Assembly (NCBI GenBank): GCA_035650355.1
Contig: DASRHT010000072.1
Coordinates: 1 to 64,000, forward strand
DNA length: 64,000 nucleotides
Direction of reading: 5' to 3'
Origin: DASRHT01 sp035650355
GTDB taxonomy: Bacteria > Chloroflexota > Ktedonobacteria > Ktedonobacterales > Ktedonobacteraceae
Shown here: positions 1 to 8,896 of the stretch, one piece after another
Layout: the number at the start of each line of letters is the position of its first letter
Numbering within the stretch: position 1 is the first letter of the stretch
Translations under genes and position numbers: made by a program
Notes under the pieces: generated by a model
What the model saw: the letters and a program-made list of their open reading frames with translations, nothing else
What the model was told of the DNA's origin: nothing
Database searches by the model: none

Positions 1-1727
1 GCTAGCAACGAATGCCCTCCCAGCTCGAAAAAGTTCTGCGCGACTCCCACCTGCCCGTGACCCAGGACCTGGCTCCAGATCGTGACCAGTAGCTCTTGCA
101 ACGGGCTGCGGGGCACCTGCTCCCCTTCTGACTGCGCCGCCTCTCGCTCGGGAACAGGCAACGCGTGCTGATCGATCTTGCCGTTGGGCGTCAGGGGAAA
201 GGCATCCAGCCAGACGAGGGCAGATGGCTGCATATAGTCCGGCAGTCGCTGCTGCAAGTGCTGACGCACGGCAGCCTCGCCGGCAGACGCACCTACCATC
301 GGCAGCAGATAAGCCACCAGCCGTTTGTCGCCGGGCCGGTCCTCTCGCAGCAGCACCAGGGCCTGCTGGACCGCCGGATGTTGACAAAGGACCGCCTCGA
401 TCTCTCCCAGTTCGATGCGAAAGCCGCGCAGCTTGATCTGCCGGTCCGCCCGACCCACAAACTCGATGCGTCCATCGGGCAAAGTGCGCACCAGGTCCCC
501 CGTCCGATACAGCCGCGCTCCCGGCTCAGGCGCCTCGGATGCGCCGTAGCTCTCCGATTGATCGTAGAAAGTGCCAGCGAAGGGGTGAGGGACGAACCGC
601 TCGGCGGTCAGCTCGGGCCGATGCAGGTAGCCGCGCGCCAGGCCGTCTCCTCCAATGTAGAGTTCTCCAACGGCTCCTGGCAGCACCGGCTCTCCTGTTG
701 CATCCAGCACATACACCTGCGTATTGGCAATAGGCCAACCAATAGGCACGCTGCTGCCTTGCAACCGGTCATGTCCAACATGCATGGGATAGCAGCAGCT
801 AAAGGTGGTGCCTTCGGTGGGTCCGTAGCCATTAATGAGCACGGGGCCGCGCTCCTGGGCCAGCACCTGGCGCACATGGCTGATCGAGAGCGCCTCGCCT
901 CCTGCCAGCAATTGGCGCAATTGCAACAGGCTGGGCAGGTGCTGCTCCACCATTTGATGGAACAGGCCAGCAGTGAGCCACAACGTCGTGATCTGACAGC
1001 ATTCAAGCTGCTGCGCCAGTTCATGCAGGCTGACAGCTACAGGGGGGAAGAGCACGAGGCGAGCGCCATTGAGCAGACAGGCCCAGATCTCAAAGGTAGA
1101 GGCATCAAAGGAGAGGGGGGCCAGTTGCAAGAAGACTTCCTCAGCCTCTAGCCGGGCATAATTGGTATGGATGACCAGCCGAATGACGTTGCGGTGCGTG
1201 ACGCCGACGCCTTTGGGCTGGCCCGTTGAGCCGGAGGTATAGATGACATAGGCCAGATGCTCAGCTCCGACCAGGCTCGCAGGATTCTCTTCATCGGAAG
1301 CCCGGACAATGTCATATGACCACTGCTCCAAACATATGACCTCGACTGACAGATCAGCAAAGCGCTCCTGCATGGACGCCTGGGTCAAGAGCAGGTGCGC
1401 CCCGACATCAGCGAGCATGAAGGCGAGCCGGTCAGTTGGAGAGGAGGGGTCCAGGGGCAGGTAAGCCCCCCCGGCTTTGAGAATCGCCAGCAAGCCAACG
1501 ATCATCGCGATGGAACGTTGCAGACACAGCCCGACGACAATTTCCGGTCCTACCCCCCGTCTCTGCAGGTGATAAGCGAGCCTATTCGCCTGGTGATTAA
1601 GTTCAGCATAGCTCAGGTGGCGCTCATCACAAACCAGGGCAATGGCTTCAGGGCGATGTTGTACTTGCTGCTCAAAAAGCTCGGCCAGGCTGCTTTCGCG
1701 AGGATAATTTGTTTTAGTCATATCCAT
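1..1727 (-). CDS. NRPS, A-PCP start of a larger protein (Val code), truncated by the window
   Basis: The reading frame is open from the ATG at 1727 to the window edge, so the 3' end is missing. It opens directly with an adenylation domain (no condensation domain) followed by a carrier domain whose GGHSL serine motif sits at about position 10. A-domain cores are clear: YTSGSTG near 1230, NGYGPTE near 820, LYRTGD near 510, and NGKID near 175. Reading the specificity pocket by alignment to GrsA gives D-A-F-W-L-G-G-T-F, which matches the published valine code. A-PCP without a C domain is the usual layout of an initiation module, so this protein may start the chain; that is inference. It lies 40 bp downstream of the C-PCP-E gene in the same operon. 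The start is supported by GAGGAAG seven bases upstream; a second in-frame ATG is at 1721. Confidence 0.9.
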   Translation of the reverse strand, partial: MDMTKTNYPRESSLAELFEQQVQHRPEAIALVCDERHLSYAELNHQANRLAYHLQRRGVGPEIVVGLCLQRSIAMIVGLLAILKAGGAYLPLDPSSPTDRLAFMLADVGAHLLLTQASMQERFADLSVEVICLEQWSYDIVRASDEENPASLVGAEHLAYVIYTSGSTGQPKGVGVTHRNVIRLVIHTNYARLEAEEVFLQLAPLSFDASTFEIWACLLNGARLVLFPPVAVSLHELAQQLECCQITTLWLTAGLFHQMVEQHLPSLLQLRQLLAGGEALSISHVRQVLAQERGPVLINGYGPTEGTTFSCCYPMHVGHDRLQGSSVPIGWPIANTQVYVLDATGEPVLPGAVGELYIGGDGLARGYLHRPELTAERFVPHPFAGTFYDQSESYGASEAPEPGARLYRTGDLVRTLPDGRIEFVGRADRQIKLRGFRIELGEIEAVLCQHPAVQQALVLLREDRPGDKRLVAYLLPMVGASAGEAAVRQHLQQRLPDYMQPSALVWLDAFPLTPNGKIDQHALPVPEREAAQSEGEQVPRSPLQELLVTIWSQVLGHGQVGVAQNFFELGGHSLL

Positions 1728-1766
1728 CCGTCGTCTTCCTCTTGTCTTCTTGACCTGGCTGAGCAG

Positions 1767-4700
1767 CTATGCCCGTTTGTTCGTGCGAATTTTCGCCATA
1801 ATTTTATCTAGTTTTGCCTGATTAAGGTTTGAACCTGAAAAGTCGGAAGGAGTATATTCGCCGCCAGCAGATGTTCTGCAATGTTCAATGAGCGCCCGCA
1901 ACGTCTCTATATAACGCCGGGCCAGCATCTCAACCGTTTCCCGTCGATGGAGTTGAGTACAATACCTCCACTCCACATGGAAGCGGCCCTGCACTATTAT
2001 CCCGCTCACATCCAGCATATATCTACGGCGACCGCGTAAACTATAGGCCGGTCCACAGCTTTCATTTGCCAGACGGAAGAGCGAACCTACCTGATCTTCA
2101 GTGAGGGGAGCAAATTGTCCCAGGTAATTGAAACTCATTTCTGCTTGTGGCATGCTTTGCAACCTTGCCTGGAGATCTGCATCGTTGCTGAGGTAACGCA
2201 GCACTCCATACCCGATCCCATTTTGTGGAATTCCCCGTATTTGCTCCTTAATCGCTTTGATCGCGTTCCCCGGCTCTCTATCACTCGGTACGGTCCGTAG
2301 ATCAAGCAACATAGGAAAAATAGTCGTGAACCAGCCGACAGTACGCGAGAGATCTACGTCCGCGGCTATGGTCTCTCTGCCATGCCCCTCCACGTCTACC
2401 AATAAGCAGCGATTGCCTGTCCACGGTACACATGCCAGCACCAGCGCAGTGAGCAATAGGTCCTGAATCTGTGTATGATACGCTTTCGCAGCTTCGTGTA
2501 GCAGCGCATTCGTCTCAGCCACGCTCAGTTCCACCGTTACGCTACTAGCCACAGCCTCGATATTCACCGAGCGATCTACAACAAAATCCACGGGCAACAA
2601 GGGGACATCGCGCCGATCATTTGCCAGCCAGTACATGACCTGCTGGTGCATCTCCTGAGAGCTGGCATAAGCCTGGAGGCGTTCAGCCCAGGCTTTAAAA
2701 GAGGTCGTCCTGTAAGGGAGTTGCGCGGGTTCATACCGTAAAAGCTGCTGGCACACCGTTTGCAAATCTTCTAAAAGGATGCGCCAGGAGACCCCATCTA
2801 CAACCAGGTGATGGATCACCATCAGGAGTCGGCCAGGGCCGTCTCCCATTGCAAAATGGATGCAGCGTATTAGAGGCCCGGCGATCAGATTAAGGCTCGC
2901 CTGCGCTCGCGTCGCCTCCTCTACAAAAGTGCTTTCTTGTTCGGCTAGCGGCACGCTGCTCAGATCGACAAAGCGAACAATATCAGTCGCAGAAGTTTCC
3001 GCATGCATGCTATACTGCTCCCACCCCTGCACGCCGCGCTTAAAGCGTAGAGCGAGGGCGCTGTGATGCGTTATCAGGCATTGGCAGGCTTGCTCCAGTA
3101 ACTGTGGACTAATCAGTGGATCGGTGATATACAGCAGAACGGCCTGATTCCAGTGGTGCGGATCGAGCAGATTCTGGTCAAAAAACCACTGTTGAATAGG
3201 GATCAGTGGTACCAGCCCCTCTTCTGCCTGCTGCCCGGCCACCCCCGATAGAGCCGTACCGGCCACTTTTGCCAGTTCAGCTATCGTCGGATGCTGGAAA
3301 ATCTGTTTAGGGGTAAGCACAAGTCCAGCTTCTCGCGCCTTCGTGACCACGAGCAAGCTAAGAATGGAATCGCCTCCCGCCTCGAAGAAATTTGTATAGA
3401 TATCCGGCGACGGGATTTTCAGCACCTGGGCCCAAACCTGCGTTAATATCCGCCAACTGTCTAGTAATCGCTGAAGCTCGGCCTCGCCAGATGATAGGAG
3501 GACCGAGAGGGGAAGCTGAGGGTCAATGGTGACGCAATCCAGCAGTATTTGCAGTTGATGCACCCAATGAGCAATGGTAGCCTGTTCAAATAAATCCGGG
3601 TGATACGTTATTGTGCCGCTCAAGCCGGGCGCCTCTCCTGTTTCCTCTGCGAAGGATAACATCAGGTCAAACGGCATCGTATTTGTGTCCATGTCCGTAT
3701 GTACGAACTGCAAGGGAGCGTTTCCGGTTGAAAACACATCCGGCAGTCTATCTTGCAAAGCAAAAAATGCCTGGACAACAGGCGAGCAATGCTCAGTCGA
3801 TAATGTATTTACAAGCAGGTCAAACGGGAGCTCCTGATGCTCATACGCTTCTAACGCGATCTCTTGCACCTGTTTTAGCAACTCACCGAACGTGGCATTT
3901 GTTGCCACATTGCAGCGCAACAGCAGCGTATTAGCAAAGCAGCCAATGAGTCCTTCTAGCTCTATCTGTGTCCGTCCGGCGCTAGCAGTACCAACAAGAA
4001 TATCATCCTGCCCCGTCAGACGCGAAAGCAGGAGCTGAAAAACCGCCAGCAGGAGCATAAAGCGCGTCACCGCCATCTTCTGGGCAAGAGCGTCAAGCGC
4101 CATTACCAATGGAGAGGGGAGGGTGAAATGATAGTATGCGCTCCGATAGGTCTGAGCGTTGGAACGCGGATGATCGACGGGCAAGTTCAAAACAGTGGGC
4201 ACACCGGAGAGGCGTTTTCTCCAGTAGGCCAGTTCTTGCTCCAGCCGTTCTTCTTGCAACCATTCTCGCTGCCAGGCGGCGTAATCTGCATATTGAATGG
4301 GAAGTTCGGGCAACGGAGAGGGTTTTCCTGCCTCGAAGGCAGCGTAGAGCACAGCGAGTTCATGAGACCATATATTCACCGACCAAGCATCAGCAATGCT
4401 GCGGTGGAGGGTAAGCAACAACAGGTATTCTTCATCATCCAACCACAACAGGGTTGTGCGCATGAGCGGGCCACGCGCCAGATCGAAGGGCAGCCACGCC
4501 TCATCCTGCGCTATTTGCCGGATAAGCGCGGTTCGCTCGTCTTTTTTTAACGCACTCAAATCTATCAATGGCAGCGCAACATTGAGGTTGGGAACGACAC
4601 ATTGCTGTAGCTGCCCATGCGCCTCCACAAAGTGGGTGCGCAAGGTCTCATGACGAAGGACCAGTGCGGCATTACTCTGCCGCAACGCAGCCATATTTAA

Positions 4701-4859
4701 TCTTCCCCGCAGATATAAGGTTGATGCAATGGTGTGAGTAAGGTACCCTGGCTGGAACTGGTCCAGCCCTCTCCACTTTTCCTGAACAAAAGAGGCTGGA
4801 AACAGGTAGGCTCCATTGCCAAACCCATTGACAGTATCATCAGAGAAAGGAAATACCAT
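1767..4859 (-). CDS. NRPS protein C-PCP-E lacking an adenylation domain
   Basis: A 1030-residue protein with three recognisable domains. Residues about 15-460 are a condensation domain, about 470-530 a carrier domain with the GGDSI motif typical of carriers that precede epimerases, and about 550-1010 an epimerization domain with intact HHLVVDG and EGHGRE motifs, GIGYG and FNYLG. No A domain exists: the tail of the C domain (…LLDSW) joins directly to the start of the carrier (ILTQVWAQVL), so about 500 residues are missing in frame. The C-domain active motif HHxxxDG reads HRSIADA, losing the second (catalytic) histidine and the glycine. The carrier must therefore be loaded or supplied in trans, or the protein acts only as an epimerizing station. 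AAAGGA lies eight bases before the ATG. It sits between the thioesterase and the A-PCP gene in one leftward operon. Confidence 0.9.
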   Translation of the reverse strand: MVFPFSDDTVNGFGNGAYLFPASFVQEKWRGLDQFQPGYLTHTIASTLYLRGRLNMAALRQSNAALVLRHETLRTHFVEAHGQLQQCVVPNLNVALPLIDLSALKKDERTALIRQIAQDEAWLPFDLARGPLMRTTLLWLDDEEYLLLLTLHRSIADAWSVNIWSHELAVLYAAFEAGKPSPLPELPIQYADYAAWQREWLQEERLEQELAYWRKRLSGVPTVLNLPVDHPRSNAQTYRSAYYHFTLPSPLVMALDALAQKMAVTRFMLLLAVFQLLLSRLTGQDDILVGTASAGRTQIELEGLIGCFANTLLLRCNVATNATFGELLKQVQEIALEAYEHQELPFDLLVNTLSTEHCSPVVQAFFALQDRLPDVFSTGNAPLQFVHTDMDTNTMPFDLMLSFAEETGEAPGLSGTITYHPDLFEQATIAHWVHQLQILLDCVTIDPQLPLSVLLSSGEAELQRLLDSWRILTQVWAQVLKIPSPDIYTNFFEAGGDSILSLLVVTKAREAGLVLTPKQIFQHPTIAELAKVAGTALSGVAGQQAEEGLVPLIPIQQWFFDQNLLDPHHWNQAVLLYITDPLISPQLLEQACQCLITHHSALALRFKRGVQGWEQYSMHAETSATDIVRFVDLSSVPLAEQESTFVEEATRAQASLNLIAGPLIRCIHFAMGDGPGRLLMVIHHLVVDGVSWRILLEDLQTVCQQLLRYEPAQLPYRTTSFKAWAERLQAYASSQEMHQQVMYWLANDRRDVPLLPVDFVVDRSVNIEAVASSVTVELSVAETNALLHEAAKAYHTQIQDLLLTALVLACVPWTGNRCLLVDVEGHGRETIAADVDLSRTVGWFTTIFPMLLDLRTVPSDREPGNAIKAIKEQIRGIPQNGIGYGVLRYLSNDADLQARLQSMPQAEMSFNYLGQFAPLTEDQVGSLFRLANESCGPAYSLRGRRRYMLDVSGIIVQGRFHVEWRYCTQLHRRETVEMLARRYIETLRALIEHCRTSAGGEYTPSDFSGSNLNQAKLDKIMAKIRTNKRA

Positions 4860-4921
4860 ATTTAATCCTTTGCTATCTCTGAAAAATAGTCGTCACTGTG
4901 ACAAGACAAAAGCTTATGTAC

Positions 4922-5713
4922 TTAGCTATAACGTTGTGGTGCATACCTCAAAAGCAATAGGAACTGGTGGGAGAGCGCCTGCAAAAGCTCTGCCTGACTG
5001 CTGTGGAGGAAAAAATGATCACCAGGAAACATACATCGCGTGAAGGAGCTCTGTGTCTGTTCTCGCCAGGCCGAGATTTTCTCATCGTCAATCTCCTTGT
5101 CGTCAATGCCACCGCAGGCGAAAATGGGGCAGAGTAGTGGTTCTTCAGGGATATAGCGGTATGTTTCGCAGATGGCAAAATCTGCTCGCAGCAAAGGCAA
5201 AGTAATTTCGAGCACTTCGACGTTTTGCAGGATCTCAGTGGGTGTGCCATTGAGGGTGCGCAATTCTTCAATGAATTCGTTATCAGGCAAAGCGTGAACG
5301 GGGGGTTCCGGGTCAGGTAATTGGGGAGCGCGTTGAGCCGAGACAAATAATTGTAACAGGCCCGTATGGACCTGATGTTGCTTACGCAGGTAACGAGCTA
5401 ATTCGAAACTCACAAAAGCGCCCATACTATGACCAAAGAAAGCATAAGGTTTATCTTGCAGGTAGGGGGTAAGCGCATGAGCTAGCGCCTCAACCAGAGG
5501 CGACATACTTGTAAATGCAGGCTCCGACAGGCGATCCTCTCGTCCGGGGAGCTGCACTGCACATACCTCTACCTCGCTGGGCAATCGATTTGCCCAACTC
5601 CTAAACAATGATGCTCCGCCACCAGCGTAGGGAAAACAAAATAAGCGGAAGCGTGCCTGGGGATTGGGTTTTGAGCATTTCACCCAGAGAGTATTGCGCG
5701 ATAAACCTGGCAT
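4922..5713 (-). CDS. Type II thioesterase of the NRPS locus
   Basis: A 263-residue alpha/beta hydrolase of the external (type II) thioesterase family that removes wrong or stalled acyl groups from carrier domains. It shows the N-terminal FCFPYAGG motif, the nucleophile elbow GHSMGA near residue 95, a PGRE motif near 57, an aspartate in GGIDD near 203 and a histidine in GDHFF near 230, so the Ser-Asp-His triad is complete. Length is normal for the family. It is first in the leftward operon, 62 bp before the C-PCP-E gene, with a strong promoter upstream. The ATG at 5713 has a GGAGG rather far upstream (about 14 bases) and an AAAAGG very close, so the exact start is less certain than the function. 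Confidence 0.9.
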   Translation of the reverse strand: MPGLSRNTLWVKCSKPNPQARFRLFCFPYAGGGASLFRSWANRLPSEVEVCAVQLPGREDRLSEPAFTSMSPLVEALAHALTPYLQDKPYAFFGHSMGAFVSFELARYLRKQHQVHTGLLQLFVSAQRAPQLPDPEPPVHALPDNEFIEELRTLNGTPTEILQNVEVLEITLPLLRADFAICETYRYIPEEPLLCPIFACGGIDDKEIDDEKISAWREQTQSSFTRCMFPGDHFFLHSSQAELLQALSHQFLLLLRYAPQRYS

Positions 5714-5751
5714 AGCCTTTTAGAGACCCTCCATCTTTTGCCCTTTGAAAA

Positions 5752-5780
5752 AGTATACCAGCCCTTAGAGAAAAGTACAA
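5752..5780 (-). promoter_or_regulatory. Promoter of the leftward NRPS operon
   Basis: On the minus strand TTGTAC (5775-5780) and TATACT (5752-5757) are separated by exactly 17 bases, and TGG immediately precedes the -10 (extended -10). This places transcription about 35 bases upstream of the thioesterase ATG. TATACT is also the -10 of several other good promoters in this window. Confidence 0.65.
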
Positions 5781-5881
5781 GATATTAATTATTTTGGATT
5801 CCAGAGCTGATCTTTTCGAATTATCGAGGTATAGCCAAGATAACAAGCAGGCAAAGTATATGGGATAAATGGAGAAAAAAT

Positions 5882-5889
5882 GTTATACT
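5882..5889 (+). promoter_or_regulatory. Extended -10 promoter of the rightward GNAT gene
   Basis: TGTTATACT (TG-N-TATACT) at 5881-5889 forms an extended -10 box, with no good -35 at the right distance. A transcript from about 5896 would carry the ribosome site at 5914-5922 and start translation at 5926. With the promoter at 5752-5780 it makes this gap a divergent control region. Confidence 0.4.
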
Positions 5890-5925
5890 CTGAAGGAAAC
5901 AATCCCACAAATGAGGAAAAGGAAA

Positions 5926-6678
5926 ATGTCATATATTTGCGTAACATTGTCACAGCGACCAGAACTGGAAGCAGAGCTACCACGGTTACATAGCGAGAGC
6001 TGGCCAGAATTCGTGCTCAATGATCCCGTTGCTATCCGTTACTGGGGCTCCCTTTTTTCTACTTTCGCCGATTTCCAATACATCCTCTGCGATGAGCAAG
6101 GCACCGCGCTTGCAGCAGGCCATACCATACCTTTCGTCTGGGATGGGACCGCGCAAGGTTTGCCAGACGGCTGGGACGCTGTGCTGGAACAGGGCTTTCA
6201 TGATCATGAACAGGGCCGAACCCCCACCGCACTTTGCGGCCTCTCGATTGTCATCGCGCCCGGCCTTCAAGGGAAGGGGTTAAGCGAATCTATGGCGCGG
6301 GCAATGAAAGAGGTCGCTGTGGAGCATAGGCTGAATGACCTCGTGATTCCTCTGCGGCCATCGCTCAAGAGCAACTACCCCCTTATATCGATGGAAGAAT
6401 ATATGCAATGGAAGCGGGAAGATGGCGCGCCGTTCGATCCCTGGCTGCGTATTCACTACCGCCTGGGTGCAAAAATCATTGGTATTGCTCCGCTCTCTAT
6501 GGTCATTACGGAGACGGTGGAGCGATGGGAAGAATGGACCGGCATGAGTTTTCCTGAAAGTGGCACCTATCCCGTGCCGGGCGCGCTCAGCCCCATCGTC
6601 GTTGATTGCACACAGAGCCTGGGGCGCTACGAGGAACCCAACATCTGGATTCACTATGCAAATGTGCTTTCCACTTGA
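5926..6678 (+). CDS. GNAT-like acetyltransferase of the NRPS locus
   Basis: A 250-residue protein with a plausible GNAT acyl-CoA binding motif: a hydrophobic strand followed by APGLQGKGLSESM near residues 112-124 (the Q/R-x-x-G-x-G/A pattern). The C-terminal 80 residues, rich in Trp and Pro, resemble no domain I can name. The longer reading from 5869 is rejected because GAGGAAAAGG at 5914-5923 positions the ribosome on the ATG at 5926. It lies between the divergent promoters and the exporter, so it may acylate the peptide, a precursor or the product for self-protection; the substrate cannot be read from the sequence. Confidence 0.6.
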   Translation: MSYICVTLSQRPELEAELPRLHSESWPEFVLNDPVAIRYWGSLFSTFADFQYILCDEQGTALAAGHTIPFVWDGTAQGLPDGWDAVLEQGFHDHEQGRTPTALCGLSIVIAPGLQGKGLSESMARAMKEVAVEHRLNDLVIPLRPSLKSNYPLISMEEYMQWKREDGAPFDPWLRIHYRLGAKIIGIAPLSMVITETVERWEEWTGMSFPESGTYPVPGALSPIVVDCTQSLGRYEEPNIWIHYANVLST

Positions 6679-6731
6679 AATGTAGTAGCTACTTAAAAAT
6701 ATTGTAGCCTTCTTTTCAATTGCTAATCGCC

Positions 6732-6760
6732 TTGACAGGCTAAAAACTGTCCGTTATACT
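6732..6760 (+). promoter_or_regulatory. Strong promoter with dyad before the exporter gene
   Basis: TTGACA (6732-6737) and TATACT (6755-6760) are spaced by 17 bases, close to consensus. Between and overlapping them lies the inverted repeat GACAG-8 nt-CTGTC (6734-6751), which could be a repressor site. Transcription would begin near 6767, about 29 bases before the ATG. Confidence 0.7.
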
Positions 6761-6795
6761 AACTGCGTTATTTCATCCAGTATAAGGGTAGAGCT

Positions 6796-8871
6796 ATGGA
6801 TACAACAATTTCACCTTCCCAGGAAGAGAAAAAACCCCGCACTCCCCTGGAACGCCTCCTGATCAATCGCAACTATGCCTACAATTGGATCGGTCTGACT
6901 TTTTCTCAGCTCGGCAATGTCATCTTTGGCATAGCATTGCTGCTCTGGGTTGCAACCACGCTCGCCCGTAACGCTCCCTGGGCCGCATTTGCCATCGGCG
7001 GCCTCGCTTTGCTGCCGACGGGCGTTATCTTCGTATCCAATATATTTGCAGGGGTGTATGTAGATCGTTGGGATGCCCGTCGTACGCAACTGTGTATGGA
7101 TGGCGCGCGCGCCATTCTCTTTACAGTACTCCTCCTGGCGACCGGCATCGTGCCGCTACCTTTCCCGATTGGCAGCGAGGCCGCTAACCTGTTTCAACTT
7201 ATCTGCGTTTATATTGCTATCATCCTTAATAACGCCTGCGATCCTTTTGTGAACAATGCGCTGGCGGTCCTGCTTTATGATATCGTGGATGAGCCAGATC
7301 TCCCTCGCGCCTTCGGACGCGGTCAGGTATTGAATATCACTGCCACCATAGTGGGTCCGCCTGTAGGGGCATTTATTTTCTTTACTTTAGGTATACAATG
7401 GGCCATTATTTTGAATGTACTCTCCTTTGTCATTTCCTTCTTCTCTTTTTACATGGTACGTCTCCCTCGTAAAGAAAAGGCTGCTCAGGCAAAAGAGGAG
7501 GGCGAGTCAGAGCAGGAGAGCGCCAAAAGCGGCTTCTTGCACGAATTCCTGGAGGGGATGCGCTTTACTTTTGGCAATAAACTGCTGATAGCCATCATTG
7601 TTGCGATGATGCTGGTTACTGCCGGGGCGGGAATCGAGGTTTTCGATCTCTACTTTGCCACCAACAATCTGCATGCTGCTCCGCAAGCTTACGCCTATCT
7701 GGATGTGGTCATCGGCATCGGCGCAATCGTGGGCGCGGCATTTGTCATCCCCTGGGTACGGCCACGCATTGGCGCGGTGCGAGCCTACTGGCTCTCTGTG
7801 CTGATCAATGGCATCCTATTTTTCATCTTTGCCCGGCTCACGAGTCTGGCCTCCGCGTTTGTCGTAGTATTTTTGCTTGGCATCTCACAGTCGATGTCTT
7901 CGGTCGCGTTCGGCCCCATTTTTTTTAAAGCCACACCGCGCGCGATGATGGGACGGGTGAACTCTGTGCTGGTGCAAATGCTTACCATTGTTACCCTGCT
8001 CTCGCTCGTCCTTGTCCCTCTGCTCATCACGGCTCTCCACGATAGGGCGATCCAGATCGCGGGCCTCCTTTTTGGCCCGATTGATACGCTTTTTACGGCT
8101 GTGGCTGTCCTGCTCATCACCAGCGCACTCTACCTGCGGGTCACGCTCAATGATTACGCTGAAGTACTGAACAGGCCACCGGCAACGGATGAAGAGGGTC
8201 AGCCACAAGGACCGGCGGTAGATCTGCAACCGAGCCCGCAACAGGGGCGGTTGAGCACCTTCCAAAAACAGATCAGCATTTGCGTAGCCGGTGTGATCGT
8301 GGCCGTGCTGGTTGTGCTGCCGGTCGCGCTGACAACACCGACGCACGCGCTCTCAAACCTTCAGCTTTCTCGTGGCAACCCCGCTCATGGTCAGACGGTG
8401 GATGGCATGCCCTGTCAGGGAACCCTCGGCTCGGCGCAGCGTGCCAGCGCTCACCTGAGCGTCTATGTGAATGATCAACAGGCAAGCATTCCCGCCGGGA
8501 TCGGCAGCGTTGCGCCATCTCAGCCGGGCGTCACGGCGCTTGCTTCAAACGGCCAAACGACCTGCCTGTATCCTCTCCATGTGTTTGAGACCGATAACGT
8601 TATTCACATCGACTCCCCAACAAACCGCACCTATACGCTGGGAGATTTCTTTGATATCTGGGGACAGCCGCTCAGCCGCACACAGGCCGCCAACTACCGA
8701 GCCGATGAGACGCATACGCTGGCTTTCTATGCCTTTGATGCCAGTGGCAATATACAGAATTATACTGACAATCCACGCGCTATTCCCCTGGTAGAACATG
8801 AGACTATCGTAGTGGTATACAATAGCCCACACGCTCACCCCGTACCCTATAATTCCTGGAATGGACTCTAA
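6796..8871 (+). CDS. MFS exporter fused to a C-terminal extracytoplasmic domain
   Basis: A 691-residue protein. Residues about 25-450 form a 12-helix major facilitator of the MFS_3/enterobactin-exporter-like group, with the conserved GVYVDRWDARR loop between helices 2 and 3. A further membrane helix at about 493-512 leads into an extracytoplasmic tail of about 180 residues containing VDGMPCQG, CLYPLHVFETDNVIHI and TLGDFFDIWGQPLS. I recognise these motifs from a stand-alone secreted or lipid-anchored domain of unknown function in Actinobacteria and Chloroflexota. The pair of cysteines and the histidines suggest a disulfide or a metal site. Its place directly upstream of the NRPS gene (25 bp gap) suggests it exports the peptide. 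It has its own near-consensus promoter, so it can be controlled apart from the GNAT gene. Confidence 0.85.
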   Translation: MDTTISPSQEEKKPRTPLERLLINRNYAYNWIGLTFSQLGNVIFGIALLLWVATTLARNAPWAAFAIGGLALLPTGVIFVSNIFAGVYVDRWDARRTQLCMDGARAILFTVLLLATGIVPLPFPIGSEAANLFQLICVYIAIILNNACDPFVNNALAVLLYDIVDEPDLPRAFGRGQVLNITATIVGPPVGAFIFFTLGIQWAIILNVLSFVISFFSFYMVRLPRKEKAAQAKEEGESEQESAKSGFLHEFLEGMRFTFGNKLLIAIIVAMMLVTAGAGIEVFDLYFATNNLHAAPQAYAYLDVVIGIGAIVGAAFVIPWVRPRIGAVRAYWLSVLINGILFFIFARLTSLASAFVVVFLLGISQSMSSVAFGPIFFKATPRAMMGRVNSVLVQMLTIVTLLSLVLVPLLITALHDRAIQIAGLLFGPIDTLFTAVAVLLITSALYLRVTLNDYAEVLNRPPATDEEGQPQGPAVDLQPSPQQGRLSTFQKQISICVAGVIVAVLVVLPVALTTPTHALSNLQLSRGNPAHGQTVDGMPCQGTLGSAQRASAHLSVYVNDQQASIPAGIGSVAPSQPGVTALASNGQTTCLYPLHVFETDNVIHIDSPTNRTYTLGDFFDIWGQPLSRTQAANYRADETHTLAFYAFDASGNIQNYTDNPRAIPLVEHETIVVVYNSPHAHPVPYNSWNGL

Positions 8872-8896
8872 TTGACGCGAACAGGAGACAACGCGG

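Noticed and set aside
165..1151. Long open frame on the plus strand across the first NRPS gene
   Set aside because: It is antisense to clear adenylation-domain motifs on the minus strand and shows no domain of its own.
5869..5925. Longer N-terminus for the GNAT-like protein
   Set aside because: The ribosome site at 5914-5923 lies inside it and the predicted promoter covers its start.
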